Below, in pieces: positions 1 to 8,234 of a DNA stretch of 11,799 nucleotides. The notes under the pieces are model-generated. The model was given only the letters and a program-made list of their open reading frames with translations, searched no databases and had not been told where the DNA came from. Position 1 is the first letter of the stretch. Each line of letters opens with the position of its first letter. The position numbers and the translations under genes were made by a program. Source of the stretch: Legionella genomosp. 1 (GTDB taxonomy: Bacteria; Pseudomonadota; Gammaproteobacteria; Legionellales; Legionellaceae); NCBI GenBank assembly GCA_945867185.1, contig CAMBHM010000026.1, forward strand, positions 1-11,799, given 5' to 3'.

Positions 1-1
1 A

Positions 2-1087
<1,086 letters not shown>

Positions 1088-1095
<8 letters not shown>

Positions 1096-1852
1096 ATTAG
1101 CCAGTTGGAATGTCAATTCGTTACGCGTGCGACTTGAGCAAGTGTTGGCCTGGCTAGAGACTTCCAAAGCGGATGTGTTGGCGTTACAAGAAACAAAAGT
1201 CACCGATCCGAATTTCCCGGTGGAGGCCTTTGCCTCTCAGGGATTTCAGGTGGTTTATTCAGGGCAAAAAACATACAACGGGGTGGCGATTGTCAGTCGT
1301 TTTCCTATAGAGGACGTGGTGATCCCTGATTGGCAGGATCCAGAACGCCGTGTCCTAGCAGCAAGCATTGCAGGCATACGCCTGGTGAATTATTATGTCC
1401 CCAATGGTGCGGCTGTGGGGACTGAGAAATACGCGTATAAACTCTCCTGGTTGAAAGAGGCCACGGCCTTTTTACAAGCACAGTTGATAGCACATCCATC
1501 GCTTGCTGTGGTGGGGGACTTTAATATCGCGCCCGAGGATCAAGATGTGCACTCGCCTGCTGCATTCGCAGGGGGGGTGCTAGTGAGCCCTTTGGAGCGA
1601 GAGGCCTTTCAAGCCTTGTTGGCTGTAGGTCTTCATGATAGTTTTCGGATGTTCTCATCAAAGACCAAACAGTTTAGCTGGTGGGATTATCGGGCGGCTG
1701 CCTTTCGGCGAGATTGTGGCGCGAGAATTGATCATATTTTACTGAGTGAGCCCTTACGAGCGCGCTGTACCGAGAGTCAGATTGATGTGGGGCCTAGACA
1801 GCATGTAAGACCCTCTGATCATGCGCCGGTTTGGGTCAGTATGGCGATTTGA
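1088..1852 (+). CDS. xth: second exodeoxyribonuclease III, NExo-like clade
   Basis: A second EEP-superfamily AP endonuclease/3'-5' exonuclease of base excision repair. The ATG at 1088 follows a strong GAGGGG site (1078-1083) and overlaps the end of the previous gene by 8 nt. The ORF can be extended to an ATG at 1076, but that has no comparable ribosome binding site. The 254-residue protein shows WNVNS (7-11), QETK with E35, GDFNIAP with D144 and N146, ARIDH with D215, and SDHAP with D244 and H245, so the active site is complete. The SGQKTYNGVAIVSR segment and RPSDHAPV ending resemble Neisseria NExo more than its immediate neighbour. The two genes are therefore old paralogs with probable division of labour (AP endonuclease versus 3' exonuclease/phosphatase), not a fresh duplication. 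That division is inferred from Neisseria and not shown here. Confidence 0.9.
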
Positions 1853-1877
1853 TTTATAGTTGCAATTCTGATATTGT
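1849..1877 (+). promoter_or_regulatory. sigma70-type promoter for rpmE
   Basis: TTGATT at 1849-1854, a 17-bp spacer, then TATTGT at 1872-1877 preceded by TG at 1869-1870 (extended -10, TGaTATTGT). The -35 box overlaps the TGA stop of the upstream nuclease gene. It would start transcription near 1884 and leave a leader of about 80 nt before rpmE. Read by eye only. Confidence 0.6.
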
Positions 1878-1900
1878 CTCGCGTCATTTGGAAAATTTGA

Positions 1901-1937
1901 GAACATGGTGCCCGGCTTCGACTGGGTGGCGATGTTC
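1901..1937 (+). promoter_or_regulatory. stem-loop in the rpmE leader
   Basis: GAACAT (1901-1906) pairs perfectly with ATGTTC (1932-1937). Inside it CCCGG (1911-1915) pairs with CTGGG (1922-1926) around a CTTCGA loop, with an internal loop between the two stems. It sits between the predicted promoter and the ribosome binding site at 1951-1956. There is no T-run behind it, so it is not a terminator. In E. coli bL31 represses its own mRNA through the 5' leader, so this hairpin is a candidate for autogenous control; that role is inference. Confidence 0.5.
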
Positions 1938-1962
1938 GTTATGTTAATAAAGAGAGTATTCT

Positions 1963-2178
1963 ATGAAAGCATCGATTCATCCTGAGTATACAACTATCAC
2001 CGTCACTTGTAGCTGTGGTCAAGTGTTTGAAACACGATCTACGTTGTGTAAAAATTTGAGCATTGAAGTGTGTGCTGAGTGCCACCCTTTTTATACAGGG
2101 AAACAGAAATTGGTAGACACCGGTGGTCGGGTCCAGAAATTCCGTGATAGATATAAAACTCGAGGCACTGCCGCATAA
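1963..2178 (+). CDS. rpmE: large-subunit ribosomal protein bL31, zinc-binding type
   Basis: bL31 is a small protein of the 50S subunit that reaches across the subunit interface (bridge B1b). The 71-residue product has the usual type A length and begins MKASIHPEY. Four cysteines form the zinc ribbon: C16 and C18 (CSC) and C37 and C40 (CAEC). This is the zinc-containing (C+) form, as opposed to the YkgM-like zinc-free form. HPFYTGKQK and the [10 protein letters not shown] segment are family hallmarks. The ATG at 1963 follows an AAAGAGAG ribosome binding site at about 1949-1956. The gene is first in a probable plus-strand unit with the malic enzyme 11 nt downstream, and it has its own promoter and leader hairpin. 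C+ bL31 is often replaced by a paralog under zinc starvation; no such paralog is in this window. Confidence 0.97.
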   Translation: MKASIHPEYTTITVTCSCGQVFETRSTLCKNLSIEVCAECHPFYTGKQKLVDTGGRVQKFRDRYKTRGTAA

Positions 2179-2189
2179 GGAACTGCATT

Positions 2190-3425
2190 TTGGATGATCT
2201 CTTAAAACAACGGGCGTTGACGTATCACGAGTTTCCAACGCCTGGCAAATTGGGTATGCATGCAACAAAACCAACACAGTCTCAAGATGATTTGTCGTTG
2301 GCTTATACGCCAGGAGTGGCAGAGCCTGTACTGGCTATTGCAAGCGATCCGGAAAATGCTTATCGATATACGGCCAAAGGTAATTTAATCGCTGTCATGA
2401 CCAACGGTACGGCCGTGTTGGGACTGGGTGATGTGGGGCCTTTGGCGAGCAAACCAGTCATGGAAGGCAAAGCTGTGTTGTTTAAGCAGTTTGCCGACAT
2501 TGATGTGTTTGATATTGAGGTCGATGCGGTTGATCCGCAGGCTTTTATTTCTACCGCAAAACGGATTTCCCCCACCTTTGGAGGGATCAATCTGGAAGAC
2601 ATCAAGGCGCCAGAGTGTTTTGAGATCGAGCAAGCCCTGATTGAACAGTTGCAAATCCCCGTGTTCCATGATGATCAGCACGGCACAGCAATCGTCGTAG
2701 CCGCAGGGCTGTTGAATGCACTGGAGTTGCAGCACAAAACATTATCTGAAGCGCGCATTGTTTGTATTGGAGCGGGCGCTGCAGGCATCGCTTCCATGCG
2801 ATTATTGGTGGCGTTGGGGGCTAACAAAGAAAACGTATTGTTGTTAGATAGCCATGGGGTTATCCATACCGGCCGCGAAGATTTAAATCCTTATAAATTC
2901 GCATTTGCAAGGACAACCTCATGCCGAACTTTAGCAGATGCGTTGGTGGATGCGGATGTGTTCATTGGGGTTGCTAAACCCGATTTATTGAATGCGCCCT
3001 TGCTAAAGCTCATGGCGAAAAAACCCATTGTGTTTGCTTTATCGAATCCGAAGCCTGAAATAAGGCCCGAGCTTGCTTTGGAAATCTGTGATGATCTCAT
3101 CATTGCAACAGGTCGCAGCGACTATCCTAATCAAGTGAATAATGTGTTATGTTTTCCTTATATCTTTCGAGGTGCACTGGATGTGCGTGCAACATGTATC
3201 AATCAAGCCATGCAAATCGCAGCCGTGGATGCGATTCGTAGTTTGGTACATGAGCCTACACCACAAGAGGTAAAAGACAATTATCCTGGTGTGATCTGCT
3301 GGGATTTTGGTGCGCAGTACATCATTCCCAAACCGATTGATCCGCGTTTGCGGGAGCGGGTGCCTGCGGCAGTTGCGGCAGCTGCGATAGCTAGTGGCGT
3401 CAGTCGGCGCTGTACGTTGTTGTAA
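2190..3425 (+). CDS. malic enzyme, short form without phosphotransacetylase-like domain
   Basis: It catalyses oxidative decarboxylation of malate to pyruvate and CO2 in the cytosol, linking the TCA cycle to pyruvate and NAD(P)H supply. The start is TTG at 2190, with AAGGA at 2177-2181 eight nt upstream; the nearby ATG at 2194 is out of frame and soon stops. The 411 residues align with the N-terminal half of E. coli MaeB from MDDLLKQRAL onward. Key residues: catalytic Y39 (AYTPGVA) and K94 (MEGK), metal ligands E136 and D137 (NLEDIKAPE) and D162 (FHDDQHGT), the nucleotide loop GAGAAG (194-199), and GRSDYPNQVNNVLCFP near the C-terminus. The ~340-residue acetyl-CoA regulatory PTA-like half of MaeB is absent and the frame ends cleanly, so this is a natural single-module enzyme. 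NAD versus NADP use cannot be decided by eye. Confidence 0.94.
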   Translation: MDDLLKQRALTYHEFPTPGKLGMHATKPTQSQDDLSLAYTPGVAEPVLAIASDPENAYRYTAKGNLIAVMTNGTAVLGLGDVGPLASKPVMEGKAVLFKQFADIDVFDIEVDAVDPQAFISTAKRISPTFGGINLEDIKAPECFEIEQALIEQLQIPVFHDDQHGTAIVVAAGLLNALELQHKTLSEARIVCIGAGAAGIASMRLLVALGANKENVLLLDSHGVIHTGREDLNPYKFAFARTTSCRTLADALVDADVFIGVAKPDLLNAPLLKLMAKKPIVFALSNPKPEIRPELALEICDDLIIATGRSDYPNQVNNVLCFPYIFRGALDVRATCINQAMQIAAVDAIRSLVHEPTPQEVKDNYPGVICWDFGAQYIIPKPIDPRLRERVPAAVAAAAIASGVSRRCTLL

Positions 3426-3451
3426 GTTCTTATCGTCATTGTGTGCAGTTT

Positions 3452-3465
3452 CTTACAGTAAGGAG
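3452..3465 (+). promoter_or_regulatory. ribosome binding site inside a short palindrome, deciding the MFS start
   Basis: CTTACaGTAAG (3452-3462) is a perfect 5-bp dyad with a 1-nt centre. Its right arm overlaps the strong Shine-Dalgarno TAAGGAG (3459-3465). The GTG at 3473 follows after 7 nt, so it is chosen over the in-frame ATG at 3443. A 1-nt loop cannot form as RNA without opening, so the dyad may be chance or a DNA-binding site. Confidence 0.5.
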
Positions 3466-3472
3466 CATATTC

Positions 3473-4777
3473 GTGTCCGTTAAAAACAGTAAGCATTATT
3501 TGTTGATGGCTTGGTCTATTTGTGCACTTGGAGCCGTTTTTTATTCGTACGAGTATTTCTTGAGAATCTCACCGAGTGTGATGGAAAACGCGTTACGAGC
3601 CCATTTTAATCTATCGGCGACGGGGTTTGGGTTTTTAGCCGCTTTTTATTATTACGCCTATGTGCCCATGCAATTACCGGTTGGGGTACTGATGGATCGA
3701 TTTGGCCCTCGACGCTTGTTGACAGTGGCTTGTCTGATTTGTGTCGTTGGATCATTCATGTTTGCTGACACGTTAGAATTTCAAGTTGCAGCCATTGGGC
3801 GTTTCTTGGTGGGTTTAGGCTCAGCGTTTGCATTCGTTGGGGTGCTGAAATTAGCCACCTTGTGGTTGCCTGAAAACAAACTGGCCATGGTTGCTGGGAT
3901 GGCGACAGCATTAGGCACCATTGGGGCGATGTTGGGTGACAATATACTGGGTGAGATGGTGGCGTGGATGGGTTGGCAAAAAACGATCAATCTCACTGCT
4001 TTTTTTGGCATAGGTCTTGTTGTGATCCTTTGGTTTGGTATTCGCGATCATCGAGGCCCTGCCAGTGATCGCGGAACGGTGGATAGTTTGAAACAAAACT
4101 TGGTTGATTTGGCACTCATCGTGCGTAACAAACAGATTTGGATCAATGGCGCCTATGGCTGTTTGGTGTATTTACCAACAACGGTGTTTGCAGAACTTTG
4201 GGGGATCCCCTATTTCCAACATGCACATGGCTTAACACCTGCAGATGCGAATTGGTGTAATTCTATTTTATTTCTAGGCTTTACAATTGGTGCGCCGACC
4301 ATGGGGTATATTTCAGATAAAATTCGGCGTCGTAAACTACCGATGTTTTTAGGGGCGACAGGGGCTGCTTTGGTCATGGTCGTTATTCTGTATATGCCAG
4401 GGCTCACTTTGCACACGTTGTGTGTGCTGATGTTTTTATTAGGCCTTCTATATAGTGTGCAGTCGATAGTGTTTGCTGTCGGTCGTGAGGTTAGTCCCCG
4501 GGAAGCGGCGGGGACGGCGATAGCGATGACGAATACCATTGTGATGGTTGGCGCGATGGTGTTACAGCCGATGGTGGGCCGTCTGTTAGATTTCAGCTTG
4601 ATGTCTCGTGGGGCAGTGCTTCAAGGGGTGGGTGTTGAGCATCTCCAAGAGTTATATAATTCTGTGGATTATCAATTTGCATTGACCATTGTGCCTGTCG
4701 GCATCTTTATCGCCGCGTTGCTGACGTATTTCTTAAAAGAAACACATGCACATGCTGATCTGCATGGTCAGTCTTAA
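3473..4777 (+). CDS. MFS transporter, paralog 1 (Pht/Fpt-like carrier)
   Basis: A major facilitator superfamily inner-membrane carrier; substrate unknown. From GTG 3473 the protein has 434 residues, normal for a 12-helix MFS permease, with hydrophobic segments spread along the chain. Motif A, GVLMDRFGPRR (71-81), lies in the loop after helix 2. A weaker second motif A (GYISDKIRRRK) appears in the C-terminal half, as expected from the internal duplication of the fold. The N-terminal FYSYEYFLRISPSVM segment and the AAFYYYAYVPMQLPVG stretch resemble the MFS carriers of Legionella and Francisella that import amino acids from the host vacuole (Pht/Fpt type). That resemblance is from memory and does not prove the substrate. 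It lies 47 nt after the malic enzyme gene with no terminator between, and 1 nt before a paralog, so the two carriers are probably co-translated. A C4-dicarboxylate or amino acid substrate would both fit. Confidence 0.85.
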   Translation: MSVKNSKHYLLMAWSICALGAVFYSYEYFLRISPSVMENALRAHFNLSATGFGFLAAFYYYAYVPMQLPVGVLMDRFGPRRLLTVACLICVVGSFMFADTLEFQVAAIGRFLVGLGSAFAFVGVLKLATLWLPENKLAMVAGMATALGTIGAMLGDNILGEMVAWMGWQKTINLTAFFGIGLVVILWFGIRDHRGPASDRGTVDSLKQNLVDLALIVRNKQIWINGAYGCLVYLPTTVFAELWGIPYFQHAHGLTPADANWCNSILFLGFTIGAPTMGYISDKIRRRKLPMFLGATGAALVMVVILYMPGLTLHTLCVLMFLLGLLYSVQSIVFAVGREVSPREAAGTAIAMTNTIVMVGAMVLQPMVGRLLDFSLMSRGAVLQGVGVEHLQELYNSVDYQFALTIVPVGIFIAALLTYFLKETHAHADLHGQS

Positions 4778-4778
4778 T

Positions 4779-6023
4779 ATGGCACAGCGAAGGCAATTAT
4801 GGTTGGGTATCCTGGTTTGCACCATAGGGGCCTTCTTTTACTGTTACGAGTTTGTTTTAAGAATCATTCCTGGAGCTTTACAAAGTGAATTGAGTGCAGC
4901 GTTTGGCCATATTTCCGCATCGGCATTTGGTCAATTATCCGCATTTTATTATTTTGCCTATTCTCCCATGCAGATGCCGGTAGGCATGCTGATGGATCGA
5001 TTTGGTCCCCGTCGCTTGTTGTCTTTTGCTTGCTTGTGTTGCACCGTAGGCTCCTATCTTTTTTCCTACTCCTCCTCACTCATGATAGCCGGTGGTGGGC
5101 GATTTTTAGTCGGATTTGGATCTTCTTTTGCATTCGTAGGCGTGTTATCACTTGCATTGCATTGGTTACCGCGTCGATTTTTTTCCTTGGTAGCCGGACT
5201 CATTACCACCTTGGGGATGTTAGGCCTTGTGTATGGTGAAGTAAAAATCACGGAAATGGCTGCAACCTTGGGCTTATCCCATGTGTTATCGATGATGGTA
5301 GTGATAGGGGTGGTCTTGACCTCGTTGATTTTCTTATTGGTTCGGGATGGGCATGGCAATCCTACTCGGGTGGTCCAACCCCTGCCTGAATTTTTTCGAA
5401 ACGTGATACAAGTATTACTCTCGCCTCAAGTATGGTTGATTGGTTTTGTCGGAGCGTGTCTTTATACCTCACTGTCTGTATTTGGAGAGTTATGGGGAAA
5501 GACCTATTTGGAGCACGCACATCATCTGAACAAACATGATGCTGCTCGTGCTATTTCTTATTTGTTTTTGGGATGGGCAGTGGGCGCGCCCATTGCCGGG
5601 TACTTGTCTGATTTAACGGGTCGACGGGTGTTGCCTCTGACGATCGGTGCCTTGGCATCGTTCGTGTGTGTCTGCCTTATTCTATATTGCTCTGGATTAT
5701 CGGCAATCACCTTGAATGCCCTGCTGTTTGCGTATGGCCTATTCAGTGGGACAGAGCTCATTGTGTTCATCATGGCGAAAGAAAACAGTGGTGCTCAGTT
5801 GTCTGGGACGGTTTTTGCTGCGACCAACATGATAGTGACGTTGGGAGGGGTTATCCTTCAGCCCTTGGTGGGCAAGCTCCTAGATACGTTTGGTGACAGT
5901 GGTGTGGTGAATGGTGAACATGTTTACACCGTAGTGGATTATCAAGTCGCGTTGTCTATTTTGCCGATTTCCCTATTACTGGTCTTGATCGCGGCCTTCT
6001 TTTTGAAAGATCATAATCGTTAG
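4779..6023 (+). CDS. MFS transporter, paralog 2 (Pht/Fpt-like carrier)
   Basis: A second inner-membrane MFS carrier, 414 residues from the ATG at 4779, one nt after the previous stop. An upstream in-frame ATG at 4764 would overlap the previous gene; neither has a strong ribosome binding site, so translation is probably coupled. It is clearly homologous to its neighbour along its length: FYCYEFVLRIIPGAL against FYSYEYFLRISPSVM, the same LMDRFGPRRLL motif A (here around 69-81), GELWGKTYLEHAHHL against AELWGIPYFQHAHGL, and VDYQVALSILP against VDYQFALTIVP before the last helix. Divergence is large elsewhere, so the duplication is old and the substrates may differ. The gene ends 81 nt before the convergent dam gene; I see no clear terminator in that gap. 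Substrate unknown. Confidence 0.85.
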   Translation: MAQRRQLWLGILVCTIGAFFYCYEFVLRIIPGALQSELSAAFGHISASAFGQLSAFYYFAYSPMQMPVGMLMDRFGPRRLLSFACLCCTVGSYLFSYSSSLMIAGGGRFLVGFGSSFAFVGVLSLALHWLPRRFFSLVAGLITTLGMLGLVYGEVKITEMAATLGLSHVLSMMVVIGVVLTSLIFLLVRDGHGNPTRVVQPLPEFFRNVIQVLLSPQVWLIGFVGACLYTSLSVFGELWGKTYLEHAHHLNKHDAARAISYLFLGWAVGAPIAGYLSDLTGRRVLPLTIGALASFVCVCLILYCSGLSAITLNALLFAYGLFSGTELIVFIMAKENSGAQLSGTVFAATNMIVTLGGVILQPLVGKLLDTFGDSGVVNGEHVYTVVDYQVALSILPISLLLVLIAAFFLKDHNR

Positions 6024-6104
6024 GCCCATGGATTGATTAGCAGTACACCGGTCAACTCAAAATCAGCCACATTTTTTAGCGTCAGCCAAGGCCCAATATT
6101 CTTT

Positions 6105-6932
6105 TTAAGAAATCGTCCAGGAACCTTTGAAAATAGCCAACAATTCTTGCACTGGGAGTCGATTGGCTCCTTGACAATTGATGGTACGTTTCACGGGGAA
6201 AGAGATGATTTGACTGTCTCGATACTGGTGGCGTGTAAAGGTCGTGTCATGATTGGAAATAACAACCGTGATCCCTTTTGACGCATAGGAAGCAGCCAGT
6301 TCTGCCAAAGCGATTTGTTCTTGTTCACCAAATTTTTTATGAGTGTAGCTGGAAAAATTGCTGAATTGTGTTCGAGGTGCATAAGGGGGATCGCAGTAAA
6401 TGACATCTCCAGATCGTGCCTGTTTGAAAGTTTCTTTAAAATCAGCCTGTAGAAAGCTGGCTTGCTGACTTTTCTGATGAAAATGCTGCATTTCTTGTTC
6501 CGGAAAATAAGGGGCCTTCATGTCTCCAAAAGGCACATTATAGCCAGATTTTATACTGTAACGACACAGTCCATTGTAACCATGGCGATTGAGATAGAGA
6601 AACAGCAGGGCTCGCTGTCTTGGATCGGTACACTGATTGAACTCGTCTCTTCGTTGATAGTAATAAGAAGCCGTATTAGACGTGTCGTTGAAAAAAAATT
6701 TGCAATCGGAGATAAAGACAGGACCTTCTTGTTGTAAGGCCTGAAACAGGGCAATGAGATCAGTATTTTCTTCGCCTATTATAAATTGGGGATAGTCTGC
6801 ATTCAGGAAAATAACACCTGATCCTGCAAAGGGTTCGATTAAACGGGATGCCTTGGGAAGAACGGCCAAAATGTTATCGAGGGAGCTGTATTTGTTACCA
6901 GCCCATTTGAGAAATGATCTGCGTCGGATCAT
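6105..6932 (-). CDS. dam: DNA adenine methyltransferase Dam
   Basis: Dam transfers a methyl group from S-adenosylmethionine to N6 of adenine in GATC, marking parental strands for mismatch repair and influencing replication timing and transcription. The 275-residue product aligns with E. coli Dam throughout: FLKWAGNKY at 7-15, the AdoMet motif EPFAGSG at 33-39, YLNRHGYNGLCRY (113-125) in the target-recognition region, catalytic DPPY at 181-184, and ISNHDTTFTR further on. One deviation is N13, where E. coli has Gly in WAGGK. The ATG at 6930-6932 is preceded by AAGGTG (minus strand, 6940-6945) with an 8-nt spacer. It lies 36 nt behind the permease gene on the same strand with no visible terminator or promoter, so it is probably read from the permease promoters. 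GATC specificity is inferred from full-length similarity to Dam. Confidence 0.93.
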   Translation of the reverse strand: MIRRRSFLKWAGNKYSSLDNILAVLPKASRLIEPFAGSGVIFLNADYPQFIIGEENTDLIALFQALQQEGPVFISDCKFFFNDTSNTASYYYQRRDEFNQCTDPRQRALLFLYLNRHGYNGLCRYSIKSGYNVPFGDMKAPYFPEQEMQHFHQKSQQASFLQADFKETFKQARSGDVIYCDPPYAPRTQFSNFSSYTHKKFGEQEQIALAELAASYASKGITVVISNHDTTFTRHQYRDSQIISFPVKRTINCQGANRLPVQELLAIFKGSWTIS

Positions 6933-6968
6933 GAAAGAACACCTTAATTTGAAGCCGATAGTATAGTG

Positions 6969-8156
6969 CTATAGTGCTAATACAAGCAACCCAATCGCAA
7001 TGATAGCCAAGAGAAGGAGCATGGCATTTCCGCCAGGAACAAGCGCAGTATTGTCCAATGGACCTTCTATTTGTCGCCCACGCCACGCCATGAGGGTCGG
7101 TAAGAGCAGTAATAACACCACACAGCAGACACCCGCATAATTCAAGGCATGCAAATAAATGCCAGGGCTTATTAAGACTACAGCAAGTGGTGGTAGGAAG
7201 GTTAGCATGAAGGTGCACTGCCCTTGGATCCCTGATTTTTTAAGTTGTAAGCCATCCGCTAGAAAATCAAATAAGCCTAAAGATACGCCCAAAAACGCAG
7301 TGATCATGCAGATGGAGGTGAAGAAATTAAAAAATCCTGAAATCCAGGGATTTTGAATGGCGAATTGCAAGGCTTCGGTGAGTCCGCTGGTCGCATGATC
7401 GCTTGTGAATAAGGCCATCAGTCCATGAGGGCCCCCTCGCGCCACCACACCCATGATGACCGCTTCCCATAAGGTATAGCAGACAAGAGGAATGAGCGAT
7501 CCCCATAAGATGACTCGGCGTAAGGTTTGTTTGTCATCATGAAAATAGTCACGCAAACTGGGCACGATGGAGGCAAAACCAAAGGAGGTGATCAAAATCA
7601 TGAGGCTTCCTGTGATGGCCGTTGCAGAGCCGCCCTGTAAGGTAGGGAGGGTGATGTGTGGACTGATAATAAGAATCAAGAGGAGGTAAATGCCTAGTTT
7701 ACCAAACATCAAACCCCGGTTCACATAATCCACCGTGCGAATTCCACCATAGACGATAAAACCAAATAACGCGGTGAATAACATAGCGGTGAGGGGCGCT
7801 GGCACTTCAAGGTGGATCTGTTGCAATAGGCCATGTAACACATCGCTGCCGCCGGAAATGTAGGCGGCAAGAAGGGTATAGAGTAAAAAAAGATAAGCAA
7901 TCCAGGCAATCAGTTGTCCTGGCAAGCCTAGGGTAGCCTTGGCCATAGAAACCATATTGCTACCGGCAGGGAGGCGTAAATTAACTTCAAGCATTAATAA
8001 AGCACCGGCTGTCATGATGAGCCAACATAGGAGTAAAAATAGAGCAGAGTTGGCCAACCCTACTTCAGCGGTTGCTACAGGCAGTGCCAACATGCCACCA
8101 CCGATAGAGGTGCCAACGATGAGGAGGATTCCGCCTAATAATTTTGAATTCACCAC
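6969..8156 (-). CDS. aromatic amino acid permease (TyrP/Mtr, HAAAP family), paralog 1
   Basis: An inner-membrane symporter of the hydroxy/aromatic amino acid permease family, whose E. coli members TyrP and Mtr import tyrosine and tryptophan with protons. The reading frame opens at GTG 8162, but the strong AAAGGGG (minus strand, 8164-8170) is only 1 nt from it and exactly 7 nt from the GTG at 8156, so 8156 is chosen; the product is 395 residues, close to the family norm. The N-terminus carries GGILLIVGTSIGGGMLALP, the unwound first helix that binds substrate in this fold. About 11 hydrophobic helices follow, with conserved YTLLAAYISGGSDVL and FGFIVYGGI segments. It has its own promoter (8201-8229) and lies ahead of dam. 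Tyrosine or tryptophan cannot be distinguished by eye. Confidence 0.88.
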   Translation of the reverse strand: MVNSKLLGGILLIVGTSIGGGMLALPVATAEVGLANSALFLLLCWLIMTAGALLMLEVNLRLPAGSNMVSMAKATLGLPGQLIAWIAYLFLLYTLLAAYISGGSDVLHGLLQQIHLEVPAPLTAMLFTALFGFIVYGGIRTVDYVNRGLMFGKLGIYLLLILIISPHITLPTLQGGSATAITGSLMILITSFGFASIVPSLRDYFHDDKQTLRRVILWGSLIPLVCYTLWEAVIMGVVARGGPHGLMALFTSDHATSGLTEALQFAIQNPWISGFFNFFTSICMITAFLGVSLGLFDFLADGLQLKKSGIQGQCTFMLTFLPPLAVVLISPGIYLHALNYAGVCCVVLLLLLPTLMAWRGRQIEGPLDNTALVPGGNAMLLLLAIIAIGLLVLAL

Positions 8157-8199
8157 GTGCACGCCCCTTTAATGCTCAATTTTTATAAAAATTATACAA

Positions 8200-8234
8200 A
8201 ATTTTAACAAAAATAGCACGTGTTGTCAACGTGC
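8200..8234 (-). terminator. intrinsic terminator of permease paralog 2
   Basis: On the minus strand GCACGT (8229-8234) and ACGTGC (8216-8221) form a perfect 6-bp stem with a 7-nt loop, followed by TATTTTTGTT. The hairpin begins inside the last codons of the permease gene. The stem is short and the T-run is interrupted by one A and one G, so termination may be partial and allow some read-through into the next permease and dam. Confidence 0.6.
8201..8229 (-). promoter_or_regulatory. near-consensus sigma70 promoter for permease paralog 1
   Basis: On the minus strand, TTGACA (8224-8229), exactly 17 bp, then TAAAAT (8201-8206). The -35 box overlaps the TGA stop codon (8226-8228) of the upstream permease gene and lies mostly in the loop of its terminator hairpin. 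A TATAAT at 8191-8196 is an alternative -10 but has a poor -35 partner. Transcription would start roughly 35-40 nt before the GTG start. Confidence 0.75.

Noticed and set aside
6033..6281. Plus-strand frame of 82 codons overlapping the 3' end of dam
   Set aside because: It lies antisense to the conserved Dam C-terminus, has no ribosome binding site or recognisable motif, and looks like a shadow frame.
6958..6981. Short TATAGTGC direct repeat at the end of permease paralog 1
   Set aside because: Two 8-nt copies in AT-rich sequence at a gene end are within chance and have no further structure.
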